Origin: Candidatus Sulfopaludibacter sp. SbA3
GTDB lineage: Bacteria; Acidobacteriota; Vicinamibacteria; Vicinamibacterales; UBA2999
NCBI GenBank assembly: GCA_945903265.1
Contig: CAMDNQ010000027.1
Coordinates: forward strand, 1 to 38,529
DNA: 38,529 nucleotides
Reading direction: 5' to 3'
The notes beneath the pieces are model-generated. The model was not told the origin of the DNA, did no database searches, and saw nothing but the letters and a program-made list of their open reading frames with translations. This document shows positions 18,726 through 27,785 of this stretch, piece after piece (within the stretch, counting starts at the first letter, position 1; the number at the start of each line of letters is the position of its first letter). A program made the position numbers and the translations under genes.

Positions 18726-21161
18726 ATGCGTCTCGTCGGCGTGCCGCCGGCCGTGGTGCTCGTCGCCGGCGCGGCGACGGGCATCGCGTGGAGTGCGGCC
18801 GGTCCCCTCGTTCCGCTCGCCGTCGTTTGCCTGATCGGCGGATGGCTCGCGTTTCATCGGCGCTCATCACTGGTCGCTGTTGGAGCCGTGCTCGCCGGCT
18901 TCGGCGTCGCCGGGATGGCGCTGGCGTCCGATGCGCGCCGTGCGGCGCTGGATACATCGCTGCGCGCGGTGCTCGACGACATGCCGGGCGGTTTCTCGAT
19001 CGAGACGGTAGGCGCCGGCGTCCGCCACGATCCCATCCGCATCCGCGGTGTTCTCCTCGAGGATGCGTCACGTGGACCCGAGGTGGCGACCGTCCGGGCG
19101 CGGGTCGAGGAGCTGTGGCGCGGTGGGGCATGGGTTCCGGTCGATGGGGCGGTCGCGTTGTCGGTCGGCGGTCAGGGGCCGGCGGCGTCGGTGGAGACAT
19201 GGCGGGCAGGCCGGACGGTTGCCCTGTCCGCGACCTTTCGCAGGCCTGCCGTCTATCTGAACGACGGCGTTCCCGACTTCGAGCGCCGGCTCGCGCTGGA
19301 CGGGACGACGCTGTTCGGATCGGTGAAGAGCGCGCTGCTCGTTGACGTCGAGAAAAAGGGAAGCCTCGTGGCAGAGACGGCCGCGGAGGTGCGCGCGCAC
19401 GTGCGCCGAAGCGTACAGGCATGGGTCGGGCCCTACGATGCTGTATCTGCCGCAGTCGTCACGGCGGTACTCATTGGCGATCGGAGCGCGCTGCCGGACG
19501 ACAGCCGCGAACGGCTGCAGCGGGCCGGCACGTATCACGTCATCGCGATTTCCGGCGGCAACATCGCGATTCTCGCGGGGTTCGCGCTCGGGGTTCTCCT
19601 GCTGTGCGGCGTGACCGGCCGGTCCGCCGCGCTTGTGACGATCCTCGTGCTCATCGCGTACGCGCAGGTCGTGACGACAGGCGCGTCGGTCTGGCGCGCG
19701 ACCGTGATGGCCGTTGTCTACCTTGCCGCGCGCCTGCTCGATCACCGCACGCCGCCCTGGCAGGCGATGGCGTGCGCGGCGGTCGTCCTCGTGGCGGGGC
19801 ACCCGCTCGACGTGCGCGACGCCGGTTTCCTGCTGACGTTCGGCGCCGCCGCCGCCCTGATTGAGGGAGCGCGGCGGGTGGGCGCCATTGCGCCGGGGGC
19901 CGGGCCCTGGCGCTGGCTGCTGGCATCGCTGGCGGCATCCGCGGCGGCCGAACTCGCGCTGCTGCCCATCAGCGCCGCCACGTTCTCGCGGGTGACCGCG
20001 GCCGGACTGATCCTCAACCTTGGCGCCGTGCCGCTCATGGTGGCCGTACAGGCGAGCGGCATGGCCGTCACGATCTTCGATCGGATCGAAACCATTGCGG
20101 CGCCGGCCGGATGGGTCGCGTACTGGGCGACGAGGGCGCTGCTCGAGAGCGCGCGGCTGGTGGACATCGCGCCATGGCTCTCGGTGAGGGTGCCGCCTCC
20201 CCACATGGCGGTGATCGCCTGCTACTACGTCAGCCTGGTAGGAAGCCTCCTGGTGCGCGGCTGGCGGCGTGTCGTCGCGATCGTCGTGTGTGCCGTGTCA
20301 GGGGTTGCCATTGTCACGGGCCAGCCGGCGTCGTGGCTGCGAACGGCCGGCGACGCTCCACACCTGCGGCTGATCGCATTCGACGTGGGGCAGGGCGACT
20401 CGACGCTCGTGCAGTTTCCCGACCGATCGACGCTGCTGGTGGATGCCGGCGGCACGCCGTTCGGCAGCACGGCGTTCGACATCGGCGAGCGCGTGCTGGC
20501 CCCGGCGCTCTGGGCTCGCGGCCTGCGCGGTCTCGATGGACTGGTCATCACGCATGGCGATCCCGATCACATCGGTGGTGCGCCGGCGGTTCTCGACGAC
20601 TTCCGGCCGGGACGGGTGTGGCAGGGCATTCCTGTGCCCGGGCATGCGGCGCTGGACGCTGTTCTCGATCGCGCGATCGCCGCAGGCGCGGGCATCGACG
20701 ACAGGCGGCGCGGCGAGACGCTTCGATTTGGAGAGGTGGTCGTCCGGGTGCTGCATCCGCCCGCTCCCGACTGGGAACGCCCGCGCGTCAGGAATGACGA
20801 CTCGATTGTGCTGGACGTCCGCTACCGGGACGTGTCGATCCTGCTGTTGGGCGACGTCGGTGCCGCCGTCGAGCGGGAGATCATCCCGCTCCTGCTTCCC
20901 GCGCCGATCCGCATTCTCAAGGCCGGCCACCACGGCAGCCGCACATCCACATCGCAGGAATTCCTCGATGCACTGCGGCCACAGATTGCGATCATCAGCT
21001 GCGGTCGAGGGAACACCTTCGGTCACCCCGCGCCAGACGTCCTGCAGCGTCTCGAAGCGATCGGCGCTGACATCTATCGAACCGATCGCGACGGCCAGAT
21101 CACCGTGGAAAGCGATGGTCGCGGCATCAGCGTGAAGACATTCACTGGAGGACGGAGATGA
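18726..21161 (+). CDS. comEC: DNA internalization protein ComEC/Rec2
   Basis: An 811-residue natural-competence channel that moves single-stranded DNA across the inner membrane. Hydrophobic helices and a DUF4131-type N-terminal domain (about 1-225) precede the Competence domain with RAGTYHVIAISGGNIAILAG and many membrane segments (about 230-525). A C-terminal metallo-beta-lactamase domain carries FDVGQGDSTLVQFPD, THGDPDHIGG, LLLGDV and AGHHGSRTS. It is the only competence gene in the window. The last codons run directly into a repeat: its TGA is part of TGAACCACGAAG, the left arm of the next cassette, so its original C-terminus may have been changed slightly. Confidence 0.93.
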   Translation: MRLVGVPPAVVLVAGAATGIAWSAAGPLVPLAVVCLIGGWLAFHRRSSLVAVGAVLAGFGVAGMALASDARRAALDTSLRAVLDDMPGGFSIETVGAGVRHDPIRIRGVLLEDASRGPEVATVRARVEELWRGGAWVPVDGAVALSVGGQGPAASVETWRAGRTVALSATFRRPAVYLNDGVPDFERRLALDGTTLFGSVKSALLVDVEKKGSLVAETAAEVRAHVRRSVQAWVGPYDAVSAAVVTAVLIGDRSALPDDSRERLQRAGTYHVIAISGGNIAILAGFALGVLLLCGVTGRSAALVTILVLIAYAQVVTTGASVWRATVMAVVYLAARLLDHRTPPWQAMACAAVVLVAGHPLDVRDAGFLLTFGAAAALIEGARRVGAIAPGAGPWRWLLASLAASAAAELALLPISAATFSRVTAAGLILNLGAVPLMVAVQASGMAVTIFDRIETIAAPAGWVAYWATRALLESARLVDIAPWLSVRVPPPHMAVIACYYVSLVGSLLVRGWRRVVAIVVCAVSGVAIVTGQPASWLRTAGDAPHLRLIAFDVGQGDSTLVQFPDRSTLLVDAGGTPFGSTAFDIGERVLAPALWARGLRGLDGLVITHGDPDHIGGAPAVLDDFRPGRVWQGIPVPGHAALDAVLDRAIAAGAGIDDRRRGETLRFGEVVVRVLHPPAPDWERPRVRNDDSIVLDVRYRDVSILLLGDVGAAVEREIIPLLLPAPIRILKAGHHGSRTSTSQEFLDALRPQIAIISCGRGNTFGHPAPDVLQRLEAIGADIYRTDRDGQITVESDGRGISVKTFTGGRR

Positions 21162-21199
21162 ACCACGAAGAGCACGAAGGAAGCGAAGGGCACGAAGGA
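21157..21199 (+). repeat. Left arm of GxxExxY cassette: CACGAAGG array
   Basis: Starts with ATGAACCACGAAG and continues in about 9-base units (GCACGAAGG, AAGCGAAGG, GCACGAAGG). It is inverted against 21641-21680. The first TGA is the stop codon of comEC, and the ATG that overlaps it is the start used for the GxxExxY frame, whose first 15 residues (NHEEHEGSEGHEGD) are simply this repeat translated. Confidence 0.85.
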
Positions 21200-21637
21200 G
21201 ATCAACGGTCGGAGGAGACGCACGCGTTGGCGCCGCGACATCGCATGCGCCTGCCCTCGCCGCTCTCCTCCCATGCCGAACTGGTGATGTCGGAGACGAT
21301 TGGATGCGCAATACGAGTCCATCGAGCGCTGGGTCCCGGCTTCCTGGAGTCTATCTATCGAAAAGCGATGTGCGTCGAGCTGATGTCGGCGGGCCTCTCT
21401 TACGAAGCCGAACGGCCGGTAACGGTTCGATATCGAGATGTAGACCTTGCGGGCCAGCGAGTGGACTTGATTGTCGAGCGCACCGTCGTCGTGGAGTTGA
21501 AGGCGGTCATCAAGTTGGACGAAGTTCATCGGGCCCAACTGATTTCCTACTTGCGGACGACGGGACTGCGTGGCGGGTTACTGATTAACTTCCGCGTAGC
21601 GCTGCTAAGACACGGACTAAGGCGTGTCGTCCTATAA
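21158..21637 (+). CDS. GxxExxY protein (PD-(D/E)xK nuclease-like fold)
   Basis: A 159-residue protein of the GxxExxY family. The signature is G61-x2-E64-x2-Y67 in RALGPGFLESIYRKAM. Downstream lie D103 (RVDLIVE) and E113-x-K115 (VVELKAV), the layout of a PD-(D/E)xK nuclease core, followed by HRAQLISYLRTTG and GLLINF. The family is assigned to that fold, but its function has not, to my knowledge, been established. The ATG at 21158 lies in the repeat arm and overlaps comEC. ATG 21245 (MRLPSPLSS) or ATG 21287 (MSETIGCA) may be the real start. The whole gene sits between inverted repeat arms. Confidence 0.85.
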   Translation: MNHEEHEGSEGHEGDQRSEETHALAPRHRMRLPSPLSSHAELVMSETIGCAIRVHRALGPGFLESIYRKAMCVELMSAGLSYEAERPVTVRYRDVDLAGQRVDLIVERTVVVELKAVIKLDEVHRAQLISYLRTTGLRGGLLINFRVALLRHGLRRVVL

Positions 21638-21640
21638 GAT

Positions 21641-21680
21641 TCTTCGTGTCCTTCGTCCCCTTCGTGCCTTCGTGGTTCAC
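21641..21680 (-). repeat. Right arm of GxxExxY cassette
   Basis: On the minus strand it reads GTGAACCACGAAGGCACG and continues with GAAGG units (GGACGAAGG, ACACGAAG), the inverse of the left arm at 21157-21199. Its outer TGA (21679-21677) is the stop codon of mazG, mirroring the left arm, which supplies the stop of comEC. Confidence 0.85.
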
Positions 21681-22522
21681 GACAGTGTCTTCACCCGTTG
21701 CCATTCCGCTTCCATTTCTTCGAGCGTCGCGTCCTGCAGCGAGCGTCCTTGCGCGGCGAAGGCCTGCTCGACCGCATCGAAGCGGCCGGTGAACTTCTCG
21801 TTCGCGCGGCGCAGCGCGGCTTCCGGCTCGATGCCCAGCTTGCGTGACAGGTTGGCGATCGCGAAGAGCAGATCGCCCATCTCTTCTTCGGCGCGCGACA
21901 GATCGCCGGTGGCCCCCGACTCCACTTCCTGGCGCACCTCTGCGACTTCCTCCTCGATCTTGTCGAGCACGTCGGCGGGGCGCGCCCAGTCGAATCCCAC
22001 GGTTGCCGCCCGCGCGCTGATCTCGTACGCACGCAGAAGGGAAGGCAGCGTCTTCGGGACCCCGCTGAGCGTCGTCTTTGCGCGCTTCGGGTCGTTTCCC
22101 TGGAAAGGGCCCTTGGATAGACCCTGGGAGGCGCGCTCCCGCGCCTTGATGGCCTCCCACTTCTCGAGCACCTGGCCGCTCGTCATGGACGAGTCGCCGT
22201 CCTGCCGCGCGAAGACGTGGGGATGCCGGCGCACGAGCTTGTCGCAGATGGCCTGGATGGCGTCGCCGATGGAGAAGTGGCCGGCCTCCTCGCTGATCTG
22301 GGCCAGGAAGACCGCCTCGAACAGAAAGTCGCCGAGCTCCTCGCGCAGATTCTCGGGACCGCCGCTCTCGATCGCTTCGAGGACCTCGTACGTTTCTTCG
22401 AGCACGAAGGGCCGCAGGGAGGCGAGCGTCTGTTCGCGGTCCCAGGGGCAGCCGTCCGGCGCGCGCAGCCGGCGCATGATCTCTACGAGCGTGTCGAAGC
22501 GGGCGCCGGCGGTCTCAGCCAT
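21677..22522 (-). CDS. mazG: Nucleoside triphosphate pyrophosphohydrolase MazG
   Basis: A 281-residue all-alpha NTP pyrophosphatase that clears non-canonical or excess nucleoside triphosphates. Two MazG domains are present. The first has CPWDREQTLASLRPFVLEET, then YEVLEAIE with the ExxE metal motif and NLREELGDFLFEAVFLA. The second has EEVAEVRQEV and EEMGDLLFAIANLSRKLG. The length fits the long (two-domain) form. Its last codon is followed by a TGA belonging to the repeat arm. It is divergent from the DUF1844 gene. Confidence 0.93.
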   Translation of the reverse strand: MAETAGARFDTLVEIMRRLRAPDGCPWDREQTLASLRPFVLEETYEVLEAIESGGPENLREELGDFLFEAVFLAQISEEAGHFSIGDAIQAICDKLVRRHPHVFARQDGDSSMTSGQVLEKWEAIKARERASQGLSKGPFQGNDPKRAKTTLSGVPKTLPSLLRAYEISARAATVGFDWARPADVLDKIEEEVAEVRQEVESGATGDLSRAEEEMGDLLFAIANLSRKLGIEPEAALRRANEKFTGRFDAVEQAFAAQGRSLQDATLEEMEAEWQRVKTLS

Positions 22523-22555
22523 GATGACTCCGGCTCGTATGCTACTTTACGGAAG

Positions 22556-22885
22556 ATGAGCGACGAACAGCACGCGTACGACGACCAGGAACCCGCGTTG
22601 AGCTTTGCGGCATTCGTGTTGTCCCTGGCACATACCGCAGCGGTCCACTTCGGCGACATTCCCGATCCGGTCAGCGGCCAGACCGGCCGCTCGAACCTGC
22701 CGGCCGCGCAGCAGATGATCGACATCCTCTCGCTCCTCGAGCAGAAGACGCGCGGCAACCTGTCGCCCGAGGAGCGGCAGCTGCTCGACCAGATTCTGTA
22801 CGAGCTGCGTCTGCGCTGGGTCGATGCGGCGGGCAAGGGGCAGGCGTCCCAGCCCGAAGAGAAGTCGCGCATCATCATTCCTTGA
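22556..22885 (+). CDS. DUF1844 family protein
   Basis: A 109-residue soluble helical protein. The conserved centre (SFAAFVLSLAHTAAVHFGD, ending DLSLLEQ-type ILSLLEQKTRGNL and EERQLLDQILYELRLRW) is that of DUF1844; its function is unknown. ATG 22556 is used. A TATGCT -10-like element ends only 12 bases upstream, so the transcript leader may be very short. It is first in the operon that runs through galT, and its TGA overlaps the TTG start of the metallo-hydrolase. Confidence 0.85.
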   Translation: MSDEQHAYDDQEPALSFAAFVLSLAHTAAVHFGDIPDPVSGQTGRSNLPAAQQMIDILSLLEQKTRGNLSPEERQLLDQILYELRLRWVDAAGKGQASQPEEKSRIIIP

Positions 22886-23676
22886 GCCCGACGCCGGCGC
22901 GCGTGACGTTCCTCGGTTGCGGCACCTCGACGGGCGTGCCCGCGATCGGCTGCACGTGCGCGGTGTGCCAGTCGGCCGATCCGCGCGACAGGCGCCTCCG
23001 TCCGTCGATTGTCCTGCACGCGGCTGGCGGCACCATCCTCGTCGATACGTCACCGGACCTTCGTCAGCAGGCGCTGACGTACGGCGTGACGCGCGTGGAT
23101 GCGATCCTCTTCACGCACAGTCACGCGGACCACATCCTCGGCCTCGACGAGATCCGGCGCTTCAACGCCATGCAGGACGGTCCCATTCCGTGCTACGCGG
23201 CCGCCGATGCGTGGACGTCGATTCGCCGCACGTTCTATTACGCCTTCGACGGCGTCCCGCGGAAGGGCGGAGGGATTCCCCGGATCGACGCACGGATCAT
23301 CGACGGTCCGTTCGACGTGGCCGGCGTGCGCGTGGTCCCGGTTCCGCTGTGGCACGGCGACGCGCCGATTCTGGGATTCCGTTTCGGACGCTTCGCCTAC
23401 CTGACCGATTGCAGCGCGCTTCCCGACGCCTCATGGGCGCTCGTCGCCGGCGTGGACACGCTGGTGATCGATGCCCTGCGCGAGAAAAAGCACACCACGC
23501 ACTTCAACGTGGAAGAAGCCGTCGAGGCGGTGAAGCGGATCGCGCCGAAGCGCGCGTACTTCACGCACATGGCGCACGATCTTGGCTATGCGGCGACGAA
23601 TGCACGCCTGCCCGCGGGAATGGAACTCGCATATGATGGCCTCGTGCTCGACGTCGATGTCGACGTCGCGTCGTAG
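22882..23676 (+). CDS. MBL-fold metallo-hydrolase, PhnP-like
   Basis: A 264-residue metallo-beta-lactamase-fold enzyme of the PhnP / RNase Z-like group. It opens VTFLGCGTSTGVPAIGC with a CTCAVC cysteine pair, has the metal motif THSHADH (78-84), the second-sphere histidine in VPLWHGD, YLTDCSALP, and a final histidine in YFTHMAHDLG. Relatives hydrolyse cyclic phosphodiesters; the substrate here is not evident since no phn genes are present. It starts with TTG overlapping the previous stop codon (TTGA). The C-terminus ends in a DVDVDV run. Confidence 0.87.
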   Translation: MSPTPARVTFLGCGTSTGVPAIGCTCAVCQSADPRDRRLRPSIVLHAAGGTILVDTSPDLRQQALTYGVTRVDAILFTHSHADHILGLDEIRRFNAMQDGPIPCYAAADAWTSIRRTFYYAFDGVPRKGGGIPRIDARIIDGPFDVAGVRVVPVPLWHGDAPILGFRFGRFAYLTDCSALPDASWALVAGVDTLVIDALREKKHTTHFNVEEAVEAVKRIAPKRAYFTHMAHDLGYAATNARLPAGMELAYDGLVLDVDVDVAS

Positions 23677-23681
23677 CCGCC

Positions 23682-24620
23682 ATGGAGGTCCTGCATTTTC
23701 CCGATGACGCGCGGCCGCCGTGGGCCGTGCACCCCGTCCTCGCACTCGGCAATTTCGACGGGCTGCATCGCGGGCATCTGAAGATCATCGAGCGCGTCAG
23801 GCGCGGCGCCGCCGAGCATGGCGGCACGCCGATGGCCATGACCTTCGACCCCCATCCTCCGCGCGTCGTCCGGCCCGACAAAGCCCCTCCGCTGCTCATG
23901 ACGATCGACCAGCGGCTCGACGCGCTGGATCGCGCCGGCATCCATACGGTGGCGGTGGTGCGGTTTACGCGCGAACTGTCGCAGTGGGAGCCCGAGACGT
24001 TCGTGCGGAATGTGCTCGTCGACTGGCTGCGCGTCTCCGAAGTGTGGGTCGGCGCCAACTTTCTCTTCGGCCACGACCGGACCGGGAACTTTTCGCTGCT
24101 GCGGACGCTGGGCCAGCGCTACGGCTTCCGCGCGGAGAAGATCGATCCGGTGCGCTACAAGGAGTTCGTCGTCAGCAGCACGCGCATCCGCCGCCTTGTC
24201 GCGGAAGGACGCGTGGACGAGGCGGGGGCGCTGCTGGGTCACCCGTACACGCTCGCCGGCATCGTCGTCGAAGGGAAGCACCGCGGCCACGAGCTCGGGT
24301 ACCCGACGGCGAATCTCCAGACGTCGAACGAGCTGATGCCTCCGTTTGGCGTCTACGCGACGACGCTGGGGATTGAGGGAGTCGTGCACGCGGCGGTGAC
24401 CAGCATTGGCGTCAACCCGACGTTCGGGGACATCACCGCGCCCGTGGTCGAAACCCACGTGCTGAATTACAGTGGCGACTTGTACGGCAGGCGCGTGTCG
24501 CTCGCGTTCGTCCAGCGGCTGCGCGACGAGCGCCGGTTCGAGGACGTCGATGCGCTGAAGGCGCAGATTGACGCCGACTGCCGTCACGCCGAGCGCCTGT
24601 TCTCTCGTCTGTCGGTCTGA
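23682..24620 (+). CDS. ribF: Bifunctional riboflavin kinase / FAD synthetase
   Basis: A 312-residue enzyme converting riboflavin to FMN and FAD. The N-terminal nucleotidyltransferase domain shows ALGNFDGLHRGHLKII (the GxFDGxHxGH motif), MTFDPHPPRV and VGANFLFGHDRTG, then STRIRRLVAEG. The C-terminal flavokinase domain shows GHELGYPTANL (the TxN ATP/Mg site) and ends HVLNYSGDLYGRRVSLAF. It starts 5 bases after the metallo-hydrolase and ends 2 bases before cysS. Confidence 0.95.
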   Translation: MEVLHFPDDARPPWAVHPVLALGNFDGLHRGHLKIIERVRRGAAEHGGTPMAMTFDPHPPRVVRPDKAPPLLMTIDQRLDALDRAGIHTVAVVRFTRELSQWEPETFVRNVLVDWLRVSEVWVGANFLFGHDRTGNFSLLRTLGQRYGFRAEKIDPVRYKEFVVSSTRIRRLVAEGRVDEAGALLGHPYTLAGIVVEGKHRGHELGYPTANLQTSNELMPPFGVYATTLGIEGVVHAAVTSIGVNPTFGDITAPVVETHVLNYSGDLYGRRVSLAFVQRLRDERRFEDVDALKAQIDADCRHAERLFSRLSV

Positions 24621-24622
24621 CT

Positions 24623-26038
24623 ATGATTCGTCTCTTCAATACGCTCACGCGACAGGAAGAAGCATTCTCGCCCTCTGTCGACAACACCGTGCGCATGTAT
24701 GCGTGCGGGCCGACCGTCTATGCGCGCGCCCACATCGGGAACTTCCGCACGTTTGTCTGTGTCGACGTCCTCCGCCGCGCGCTGAAGCATGTCGGAGGGC
24801 ATGGCGTCCGCCAGGCCGTGAATTACACCGACGTGGACGACAAGACGATTGCCGGTGCGCGGGAGGCAGGCGTGCCGCTGCGCGACCACACCGAGCAGTG
24901 GATACGCGTGTTCCGGGAGGACTCGGCCGCGCTCGGCATAGAGACGCCCGAGGAGACGCCGCGGGCGACCGACGAATTAAACCTGCGCGCGATGGGCGAC
25001 ATGATTCTCGCGCTCGAGAAGAACGGCCACACCTATCGCCGCGACGGGTCGATCTACTTCCGCATCGCGAGCTTTGCGCAGTACGGCCGGCTCGCCCGGC
25101 TCGACCGCGACGGCATGCAGGACGGGACGAGCGTCGACGTCGACGAGTACTCGAAGGACGACCCGCGGGATTTCGTCCTCTGGAAGAGCCCGCGCGAAGG
25201 CGAGCCATCGTGGGACTACGGGACCGGCCCGGGCCGCCCCGGCTGGCACATCGAGTGCTCGGCCATGTCGCTCCGGCTGCTGGGGGCGCCGCCGATCGAC
25301 ATCCACGCCGGCGGCATCGATCTGATCTTTCCGCACCACGAAAACGAAATCGCGCAGAGCGAGGGCGCGACGAATCAGGCGTTCGCGCGCGTCTGGGTGC
25401 ACGTCGAGCATCTCTTCGTCGAGGGCGAGAAGATGTCGAAGTCGCTGGGCAACGTGTACACGCTGTCCGAGATCGCCGCGCGAGGGCATCGTCCCTCGGC
25501 GCTTCGGTACCTGCTCCTCTCGTCGCACTACCGCAAGCAGCTCAACTTCACCTGGGCCGGCATGGACCAGGCGGAGGAGGCGCTGCGGCGGTTCGTCGAT
25601 TTTCTCGCCCGCCTGGACACCATTTCTGGCGATTCCACATCTTCTCGAGTGGGTGAGTGTGTGACTCGCGCCCGCGCCGACTTCCGCGCCGCCCTCGAAT
25701 CCGACCTGAACACCGCGGCCGCGCTGGCTGCCATTTTCGATCTGGTCCGGGACGTGAATGCCGCGATAGACGCGCATGATGTCTCGGTTGTCGACGCCGC
25801 CGCTGTCCGGGAGCTGTTCGACGAGTTCGACCGGGTGCTGGGGGTGATCAGCCTCCGCCAGGCCGAGGACGCGCAGCCGCCGATGCCGGTGGAGGAGATC
25901 GAGCGGGCGATTCAGGACCGTCAGGCGGCGCGCCAGCGCCGCGATTTCGCCGCGGCCGATCGCATTCGCCACGAGCTGGCCGATCGCGGCGTCCTGCTGG
26001 AGGACAATCCGGGCGGAACCCGATGGAAGAAAAAATGA
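24623..26038 (+). CDS. cysS: Cysteinyl-tRNA synthetase
   Basis: A 471-residue class I synthetase charging tRNA-Cys. The HIGH-type motif is in [16 protein letters not shown], and KMSKS is exact in [11 protein letters not shown]. Zinc-site residues are visible at CGPT near the start, at ECSAMS and in [12 protein letters not shown]. The DALR anticodon region follows and the end ([19 protein letters not shown] and [14 protein letters not shown]) is standard for CysS. Its TGA overlaps the chosen ATG of the aminotransferase. Its cognate tRNA-Cys(GCA) is 4 kb downstream. Confidence 0.96.
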   Translation: MIRLFNTLTRQEEAFSPSVDNTVRMYACGPTVYARAHIGNFRTFVCVDVLRRALKHVGGHGVRQAVNYTDVDDKTIAGAREAGVPLRDHTEQWIRVFREDSAALGIETPEETPRATDELNLRAMGDMILALEKNGHTYRRDGSIYFRIASFAQYGRLARLDRDGMQDGTSVDVDEYSKDDPRDFVLWKSPREGEPSWDYGTGPGRPGWHIECSAMSLRLLGAPPIDIHAGGIDLIFPHHENEIAQSEGATNQAFARVWVHVEHLFVEGEKMSKSLGNVYTLSEIAARGHRPSALRYLLLSSHYRKQLNFTWAGMDQAEEALRRFVDFLARLDTISGDSTSSRVGECVTRARADFRAALESDLNTAAALAAIFDLVRDVNAAIDAHDVSVVDAAAVRELFDEFDRVLGVISLRQAEDAQPPMPVEEIERAIQDRQAARQRRDFAAADRIRHELADRGVLLEDNPGGTRWKKK

Positions 26039-27354
26039 CGGTGCCGATGATCAGGACGAGCCTGCCTGGTCCCAAGGCCAAGGCGATCATCGAGCGCGAC
26101 GCGAAGGTGGTGTCGCCGTCCTATACGCGTGACTATCCTCTGGTCATCGCCAGAGGCGAAGGCGCGACCGTCGAGGACGTCGACGGCAATCTGTTCCTCG
26201 ACTGCACCGCCGGCATCGCCGTCACCGCCACCGGGCACTCGCATCCGGACGTCGTCCACGCCATCGTCGATCAGTCGAAGAAGTTCCTCCACATGTCGGG
26301 CACCGACTTCTACTACGAGCCGCAGGTGCGCCTGGCGGAGGAGCTGTCGTCGATTGCGCCGATGCAGGGGCCGCACCGGTCGTTTTTCGGGAACTCGGGG
26401 ACGGAAGCGAACGAGGCGGCACTGAAGCTCGCGCGTTATTACACGAAGCGGCAGAACATCGTCGCGTTTCTCGGCGCGTTCCACGGCCGCTCCATGGGGT
26501 CGCTCTCACTCACGGCCAGCAAAGTCACCCAGCGCAAAGGCTTCTCTCCGCTCATGCCCGGCGTCTTCCACGCGCCGTATCCCGATCCGTACCGCTACAC
26601 GGGATCGCTGGATGCGTGCGCGGCGGAATCCATCCGGTTCATCGAGCAGCAGCTGTTCGTCCACCTGGTGTCGCCCGACGAAGTCGCGGCCGTCATCGTC
26701 GAGCCGATCCAGGGCGAAGGCGGCTACATCGTCCCGCCGCCGGCATTCCTGCAGCAGCTCCGCGAGCTGACGACGAAGCACGGCATCCTGCTGATCGTGG
26801 ACGAAGTGCAGTCGGGCATGGGGCGCACCGGCCGCATGTTCGCGGTGGAGCATACGGGCGTTCAGCCGGACATCGTCTCGATCGGCAAGGGCATCGCGTC
26901 CGGTCTCCCGCTCGGCGTGGCGACTGCGAGAGCCGAGGTGATGTCGTGGCCGCCGGGGTCGCACGCGAGCACGTTCGGCGGCAATCCCGTGGCATGTGCG
27001 GCGGCGCTGGCGACCATCGGTCTGCTCCGGGCATCGCTCGTGCGAAACGCCGAAACCGTTGGCGCGCACCTGATGGCGGGGCTCAAGGAGCTGATGTCGA
27101 AGCACCCGATCGTGGGCGACATTCGCGGGCGCGGGTTGATGATCGGGATCGAGCTCGTGCGCGACCGCACGACGAAAGAGCGTGCCGACAGGGAGCGCAA
27201 CGCGCTCGTGCAGGAGTGCTTCAGGCGCGGCCTGCTGGTACTCGGGGCGGGGCGCAACGCGATCCGGCTGTCGCCGCCGCTCGTGCTGACGACGGCGCAG
27301 GCGGACACGACCGTGGCGATTCTGGACGACGCGCTCGGGGCGCTGAGTCTCTGA
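26035..27354 (+). CDS. Class III aminotransferase (acetylornithine / 4-aminobutyrate type)
   Basis: A PLP-dependent fold-type I aminotransferase of 439 residues. Visible are VEDVDGNLFLDCTAGIAVTA, the cofactor-contacting FFGNSGTEANEAALKLAR, FHGRSMGSLSLT, the Asp that pairs with the pyridine ring in LLIVDEVQSGMGRTG, and the Schiff-base lysine in SIGKGIASGLPLG. Sequence alone does not separate acetylornithine from GABA or other omega-amino substrates. ATG 26035 is preferred over ATG 26023 because GGAAG lies 6 bases upstream and it overlaps cysS by four bases. The TGA is immediately followed by CCACGAAGG and belongs to a copy of the palindromic repeat. Confidence 0.9.
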   Translation: MTVPMIRTSLPGPKAKAIIERDAKVVSPSYTRDYPLVIARGEGATVEDVDGNLFLDCTAGIAVTATGHSHPDVVHAIVDQSKKFLHMSGTDFYYEPQVRLAEELSSIAPMQGPHRSFFGNSGTEANEAALKLARYYTKRQNIVAFLGAFHGRSMGSLSLTASKVTQRKGFSPLMPGVFHAPYPDPYRYTGSLDACAAESIRFIEQQLFVHLVSPDEVAAVIVEPIQGEGGYIVPPPAFLQQLRELTTKHGILLIVDEVQSGMGRTGRMFAVEHTGVQPDIVSIGKGIASGLPLGVATARAEVMSWPPGSHASTFGGNPVACAAALATIGLLRASLVRNAETVGAHLMAGLKELMSKHPIVGDIRGRGLMIGIELVRDRTTKERADRERNALVQECFRRGLLVLGAGRNAIRLSPPLVLTTAQADTTVAILDDALGALSL

Positions 27355-27391
27355 CCACGAAGGCACTTCGTCCCCATCGTGGCTTCGTGGT
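27352..27391. repeat. Solo palindromic copy of the CCACGAAGG repeat
   Basis: ACCACGAAG (27354-27362) is inverted as CTTCGTGGT (27383-27391); after one mismatch the stem continues with CAC/GTG. It looks like the two arms of the GxxExxY cassette brought together without the gene. Its first TGA is the stop codon of the aminotransferase. Confidence 0.75.
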
Positions 27392-27419
27392 TGGTCCGGG
27401 ATGTGCGTATGCGCCGCGG

Positions 27420-27785
27420 ATGGCCGCAGATTCCAGGCAATCTCTCGGTAAAATGGGCGAAGAACTCGCGTGCGGCGAGCTGCGGCGCCGCGGGTACGAC
27501 GTTCTTGCGCGGCGCTATCGCACCAGGCACGGCGAAATCGACATCATCGCGCGCGACCGTCAGGCGATCGTGTTCGTCGAGGTGAAGGCGCGGCGGGACG
27601 ATCGGTTCGGGGGCGCTGCGGCCGCGGTCACCGCGTTCAAGCAGCGGCGGGTGGCGCAGATGGCGGCCGATTTCCTGGCCCGCCGCGGGTGGCTCGACGC
27701 CGAGTGCCGGTTCGACGTGGTCACGATTGAGTTCAACGGCGACACTCCAAGGATCGAAGTGATTACACACGCATTCACCGCATGA
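27420..27785 (+). CDS. yraN: UPF0102 family protein YraN
   Basis: A 121-residue endonuclease-like protein of the YraN/UPF0102 family. GKMGEELACGELRRRGYDVL is followed by the PD-(D/E)xK-like core GEIDIIARD and VFVEVKARRDD, then VTAFKQRRV and RFDVVTIEF. The function remains unclear. ATG 27420 places the start just after the palindromic repeat. The final TGA overlaps the ATG of galT, so the genes are coupled. Confidence 0.9.
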   Translation: MAADSRQSLGKMGEELACGELRRRGYDVLARRYRTRHGEIDIIARDRQAIVFVEVKARRDDRFGGAAAAVTAFKQRRVAQMAADFLARRGWLDAECRFDVVTIEFNGDTPRIEVITHAFTA

